DNA of 17,178 nt, taken from NCBI GenBank assembly GCA_035490315.1, contig DATHET010000227.1, positions 1 to 17,178 of the forward strand, in the 5' to 3' direction. The notes beneath the pieces are model-generated. The model did no database searches. It saw nothing but the letters and a program-made list of their open reading frames with translations, and was not told the DNA's origin. The position numbers and the translations under genes were made by a program. Positions 14,114 to 17,178 of this stretch are shown here, in pieces (position 1 is the stretch's first letter; each line of letters opens with the position of its first letter). Source of the DNA: JADJQU01 sp035490315 (GTDB lineage: Bacteria > Planctomycetota > UBA1135 > GCA-002686595).

Positions 14114-16351
14114 GTGCTCCGAAGACTTCCCTTCGCCTTCCTGCTGCTCGCTTCCACGCTCGCTCTCGCGCTGGGAACGTCCCTGGCACAGGACAAGCCT
14201 GCCGCGAAAGCTCCGCTGTTCCAGCACGAGAACCACGTCTCGGCGCGCTGGTCGAGCGAAGCGGTCAAGGGCAAGCTCACCGGCCGCGACGGCGAGGTCG
14301 CGCGCGATTGCCGCGGCTGCCACGACTACCGGCCGGAAGTGCCCGCGGAGAAGCTCGACAAGCCGACCGATCGCTGCTCGCGCTGCCACGACCCCGACGG
14401 CTATTGGAAGGAGACCCAGGCGCAGACGATCGACACGTCGAAAGCCCGCGTCGACCCGGCGCGCGAGGCCGACAAGCTGTTCAAGCATTCGCAGCACCTG
14501 AAGAACGACTGCGCCGAATGCCATTACGAGGACGCGGGCAATGCGAAGCCGCCGTGGAGGATCAAGCTCCCGGCCGAGAACCTCGAGAACAAGGCCTACT
14601 GCGTCAAGTGCCACAACGACGACTCCAAGCCCGAGGTCCGCAAGAGCTTCAACAAGGGCCTGACCGAGGAGGCGAAAAAGCGCGCCCATGCGAGCGGCGC
14701 GAAGCAGCCGCTGGTCTTCAGCCACGCCTCGCACGTCAGCGACGCGGACATCCAGAGCGGCAGCCTGGAAACCTGCAAGCAATGCCACGCCTCGATCGAG
14801 AGCTCCAAGCCCGATTCGCTCGCCGAGACGCAGTTCGACACTGGCGCCTGCACGAAGTGCCACATCGGGATGTCCTTCGACACGTCGAGCAAGCGCGAGG
14901 ACGGCGAGCTCTACCGAGTCGACAGCCCGACCGCCGGAGTTTTCTCGCACTCGCAGCACCTGGGAAAAGGCACGGGCAAGGCCGGAGTCAAGCCGATCGG
15001 CGCCGAGGGCTGCCTGCGCTGCCACGAATTCGAGACCTCGCCGAAGCGCAAGGCCGATGAAGGCGTGCGCAGCTTCACGCTCAAGCCCTTCCTCCAGCCG
15101 GCGAACGGCAAGGGCGGATTCCACGGCTGCATCGAGTGCCACGCCGAGTTCAACATCCCCGACCACGGCAACGTCGACGCCTGCGCGCAATGCCACACGG
15201 TCGAGGCGGGCTCGCTCACCACGCGCAGCGCGATGGCCGAGAATCGGCCGCAGGAAGTGGTCAAGCGCGCGGACCCCGCGAGCTTCAGCTTCGAGCGCCA
15301 GAGCCACAAGTTCATCGCCAAGGGCTTGACGGCGGACGCGCCCGAGAGCTGCGCGGATTGCCACAAAGCCAAGCTCGAAGCCCAGCCCTCGCGCATCAGC
15401 AACAAGGCCTTCAGCCACGCGACGCACCTGCCTCTGAATTTCGCCGACCCCGCGACGCCCAAGCCGAGCAGCGCGTGCACGAAGTGCCACGAATCGGTGG
15501 CGATCTCCAAGTCCCTCGGAAAAATCGAGATCCACTACGACTCGAAGGCCTGCGTCGAATGCCACGGCAAGACCGAGCCGACGCCGACTCTCGAGAAGAA
15601 TCCGGTCACGAAGCTCTACCGTTTCGACCACCAGCAACACGTCGGCAAGAACAACCGCGATGGCAAGCCGGTCGCCTGCGCCGACTGTCACCTCGTGAGC
15701 GCCGCGGGAGGGCAGCCGAAGATCGCGCTGGTCGAAAAAATCGCCGAGTGCACCCTGTGCCACAGCCATCCGGCGAAGCCCGAGGGCAAGGTCAATCGCT
15801 TCAGCCTCTCGACCGTGCAATCCTGCGCGACCTGCCACGCCGCGGGAGTCCCGACCAAGGGCGAGATCGTGCAGGTCGGCCGCGCGCGTCTGGTCTCCGA
15901 CGGCGGATCCCAGGTCCACGAGGGCGACGCGCGCTGCACCTCCTGCCACAAGCTGATCGACAAGCCTTTTGACGCGAACTCGAGCTTGCGCACCGCGCGC
16001 AACCCGATCGTGATCTCAGTGAAGAACACCACGGGCCAGATGGAGACGCCGCACGAGGCGCGCATCGCGCTGCGCAAGCAGGCCTCCGCGAGCCCCGCCG
16101 ACCAGAAGCCGATCCAGTACTTCTGGAACGACGTCGCCTGCATCGACTGCCACTTCAACTCCGCCCGCGCCGACCTCGTCAACGAGGCCTACGTCAAAGC
16201 CGCCGCCAAGGAGACCAGGCTCGAGCGCGTGAAAGCCCTGCTCTCCGACCGCAACTGGCGCGAAACCTACCGCTCCAAAGTCGGCGACGAACTCGGCGGC
16301 CCCGGCACCGACTACCCGACCGGCTTCCCCGGCATCTCCGGTACCCGGTAA
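14114..16351 (+). CDS. Secreted multihaem c-type cytochrome, 17 CxxCH motifs
   Basis: A 745-residue electron-transfer protein. The signal peptide LRRLPFAFLLLASTLALALG is probably cleaved at SLA|QD, so haem is attached outside the cytoplasm. I count 17 CxxCH motifs, with first cysteines near 66, 88, 133, 163, 221, 246, 300, 339, 357, 413, 455, 480, 522, 546, 571, 608 and 676. Six FxHxxH motifs (near 36, 123, 202, 277, 433, 504) plus a degenerate FERQSH (393) stand upstream of motif groups, as in cytochrome c3/c7-type repeats where these histidines are distal haem ligands. About 65 C-terminal residues carry no haem motif. GTG 14114 gives a compact signal peptide; an in-frame ATG at 14063 would add a Pro-rich 17-residue lead and cannot be excluded. 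The redox partner is unknown. No membrane or quinol-oxidising gene is adjacent, so its pathway cannot be named. Confidence 0.92.
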   Translation: MLRRLPFAFLLLASTLALALGTSLAQDKPAAKAPLFQHENHVSARWSSEAVKGKLTGRDGEVARDCRGCHDYRPEVPAEKLDKPTDRCSRCHDPDGYWKETQAQTIDTSKARVDPAREADKLFKHSQHLKNDCAECHYEDAGNAKPPWRIKLPAENLENKAYCVKCHNDDSKPEVRKSFNKGLTEEAKKRAHASGAKQPLVFSHASHVSDADIQSGSLETCKQCHASIESSKPDSLAETQFDTGACTKCHIGMSFDTSSKREDGELYRVDSPTAGVFSHSQHLGKGTGKAGVKPIGAEGCLRCHEFETSPKRKADEGVRSFTLKPFLQPANGKGGFHGCIECHAEFNIPDHGNVDACAQCHTVEAGSLTTRSAMAENRPQEVVKRADPASFSFERQSHKFIAKGLTADAPESCADCHKAKLEAQPSRISNKAFSHATHLPLNFADPATPKPSSACTKCHESVAISKSLGKIEIHYDSKACVECHGKTEPTPTLEKNPVTKLYRFDHQQHVGKNNRDGKPVACADCHLVSAAGGQPKIALVEKIAECTLCHSHPAKPEGKVNRFSLSTVQSCATCHAAGVPTKGEIVQVGRARLVSDGGSQVHEGDARCTSCHKLIDKPFDANSSLRTARNPIVISVKNTTGQMETPHEARIALRKQASASPADQKPIQYFWNDVACIDCHFNSARADLVNEAYVKAAAKETRLERVKALLSDRNWRETYRSKVGDELGGPGTDYPTGFPGISGTR

Positions 16352-16367
16352 AATACCGCCATTTTTT
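16346..16367 (+). terminator. Possible weak intrinsic terminator after the 17-haem cytochrome
   Basis: CGGTA (16346-16350) and TACCG (16354-16358) pair around AAA and are followed, after CCA, by six T residues (16362-16367). The stem is only 5 bp and overlaps the TAA stop at 16349-16351, so it would be weak; its position between two convergent genes is suitable. Confidence 0.35.
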
Positions 16368-16390
16368 GCATGCCGTTACGACGCGGTCGC

Positions 16391-17178
16391 CTACCGGGCG
16401 CCGCTCGGATCCGGCAATGTCCAGTGGAACCAGCCGCGGTTGTTGGCGTGGCAGTCGATGCAGAGCGAGCCGCGGGCTCCGGGGATCGCGACGGCTTTGA
16501 CGTCGGTCGCCTGCTTCAGGTTCTCGAGGTCGTGGCATTTGCCGCAGCCTTGGGCTGACGAGACGCCGGCGGCGGTGACGAAGGAGCGGTGACCGCGCTC
16601 GGCGCTGCCGCCGAAGTGCTTGAACTGGATCGCGGCGGGCCAGTCCATGCGCGATGGTTTTTCGCCGCGGAACTGCAGGGCGCTGTCGCTGCCGGCGGAA
16701 TTCGCGGGGTGGCAGAAGGTGCAGGCGCCGCCGGCGATTTGCTGGTGGTCGGAGTGGCACTTGGTGCAGTTCAGCACGTTCTCGGGCACGAAGGGCCGAG
16801 CGCGCGGATCGCTGTCGTCGGCGCCCTGGAAGGCGTGGCAGGCGAAGCAACCGCCTTCGACCTTGCCCTGGTGGAAGGCATGGGAGAACTGTGTCGCGGT
16901 CTTCTTATCGGTGTCGACGACGCGCTCGCTGACCAGCTCCTTGGTCTCGGGCCGCGCGGGATCGGCGTGGCAGGTCTTGCAGGCTTCCGCGAGGACCATC
17001 TTCGTGGACTGAGCGAGGGAATCGCTCTGCCACTGCGCGCTGTGGCAAGCGACGCAGCTCTCGCTCGTGACCCGTGCCTGGTCGGCCGCGCTCGCGGGCC
17101 ACAGAGTCTCGACGTGGCTGCCGTGCAGGAACTCCCTGCCTTCGGACTTCGCTCCGCCCGCGAGGGTCTTCATGTCGC
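16391..17178 (-). CDS. Multihaem c-type cytochrome, C-terminal part, cut by the right edge
   Basis: The visible 262 residues carry seven CxxCH motifs: CVACH, CKTCH, CFACH, CTKCH, CTFCH, CGKCH and CIDCH. FLHGSH and FSHAFH are FxHxxH motifs of the type that supply distal haem ligands, as in the neighbouring 17-haem protein. The protein ends about 20 residues after the last haem motif (WFHWTLPDPSGAR). The frame is open through the right edge. An internal Met (codon at 17173) is not a convincing start because no signal peptide follows it, and haem attachment requires export, so the N-terminus and perhaps more haems lie beyond the window. It converges with the 17-haem gene across 39 nt. The two are similar in kind, but I cannot align them well enough to call them duplicates. 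The role is electron transfer outside the cytoplasm; partners are unknown. Confidence 0.88.
   Translation of the reverse strand, partial: DMKTLAGGAKSEGREFLHGSHVETLWPASAADQARVTSESCVACHSAQWQSDSLAQSTKMVLAEACKTCHADPARPETKELVSERVVDTDKKTATQFSHAFHQGKVEGGCFACHAFQGADDSDPRARPFVPENVLNCTKCHSDHQQIAGGACTFCHPANSAGSDSALQFRGEKPSRMDWPAAIQFKHFGGSAERGHRSFVTAAGVSSAQGCGKCHDLENLKQATDVKAVAIPGARGSLCIDCHANNRGWFHWTLPDPSGAR

Overview
The window is very GC-rich and reads as a chromosome segment of a Planctomycetota bacterium. The evidence is family content: a DUF1549/DUF1553 protein with a PSCyt1-type haem domain, a Tat-exported DUF1501 protein, a type I sulfatase ending in LRALGY, a Hanks kinase fused to extracytoplasmic domains, and a DxDxDG-repeat exoprotein with the Cys-rich 'WWGRD...CP' tail I associate with marine planctomycetes. 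The rank below phylum is a guess from memory. GTG starts and weak Shine-Dalgarno sites are frequent.

Layout. 1-479 (+): C-terminal part of a sulfatase, cut by the window edge. 534-4388 (+): a 1284-residue Ser/Thr kinase, membrane segment, about 2.5 copies of a three-part Ig-like module, and a formylglycine-generating-enzyme-like (FGE-like) domain. 4390-4494: a perfect 51-bp inverted repeat filling the space between two convergent stop codons. 4501-5136 (-): a small outer-membrane beta-barrel protein. 5406-7202 (+): a polytopic GT-C/TMTC-like membrane protein. 7220-13989 (-): a three-gene run read as DUF1553, DUF1501, then FG-GAP exoprotein; the first two overlap by 4 nt (ATGA). 14114-16351 (+): a secreted cytochrome with 17 CxxCH motifs. 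16391-17178 (-): a second multihaem cytochrome, cut by the right edge, with 7 CxxCH motifs visible.

How the genes fit together. Almost every product acts at or beyond the cytoplasmic membrane. The kinase would sense something with its long outer part and signal inside. The DUF1553/DUF1501/FG-GAP run looks like a co-expressed cell-surface unit, and the DUF1553 protein itself carries two haem-binding motifs. It is divergent from the 17-haem cytochrome, which converges on a second one, so the right third is dominated by redox proteins, with 26 CxxCH motifs visible in three proteins. Direct interaction between these proteins is inference. No tRNA, rRNA, CRISPR array, transposase or phage gene was seen. 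The coding density is high; no gap without a gene exceeds 300 bases.
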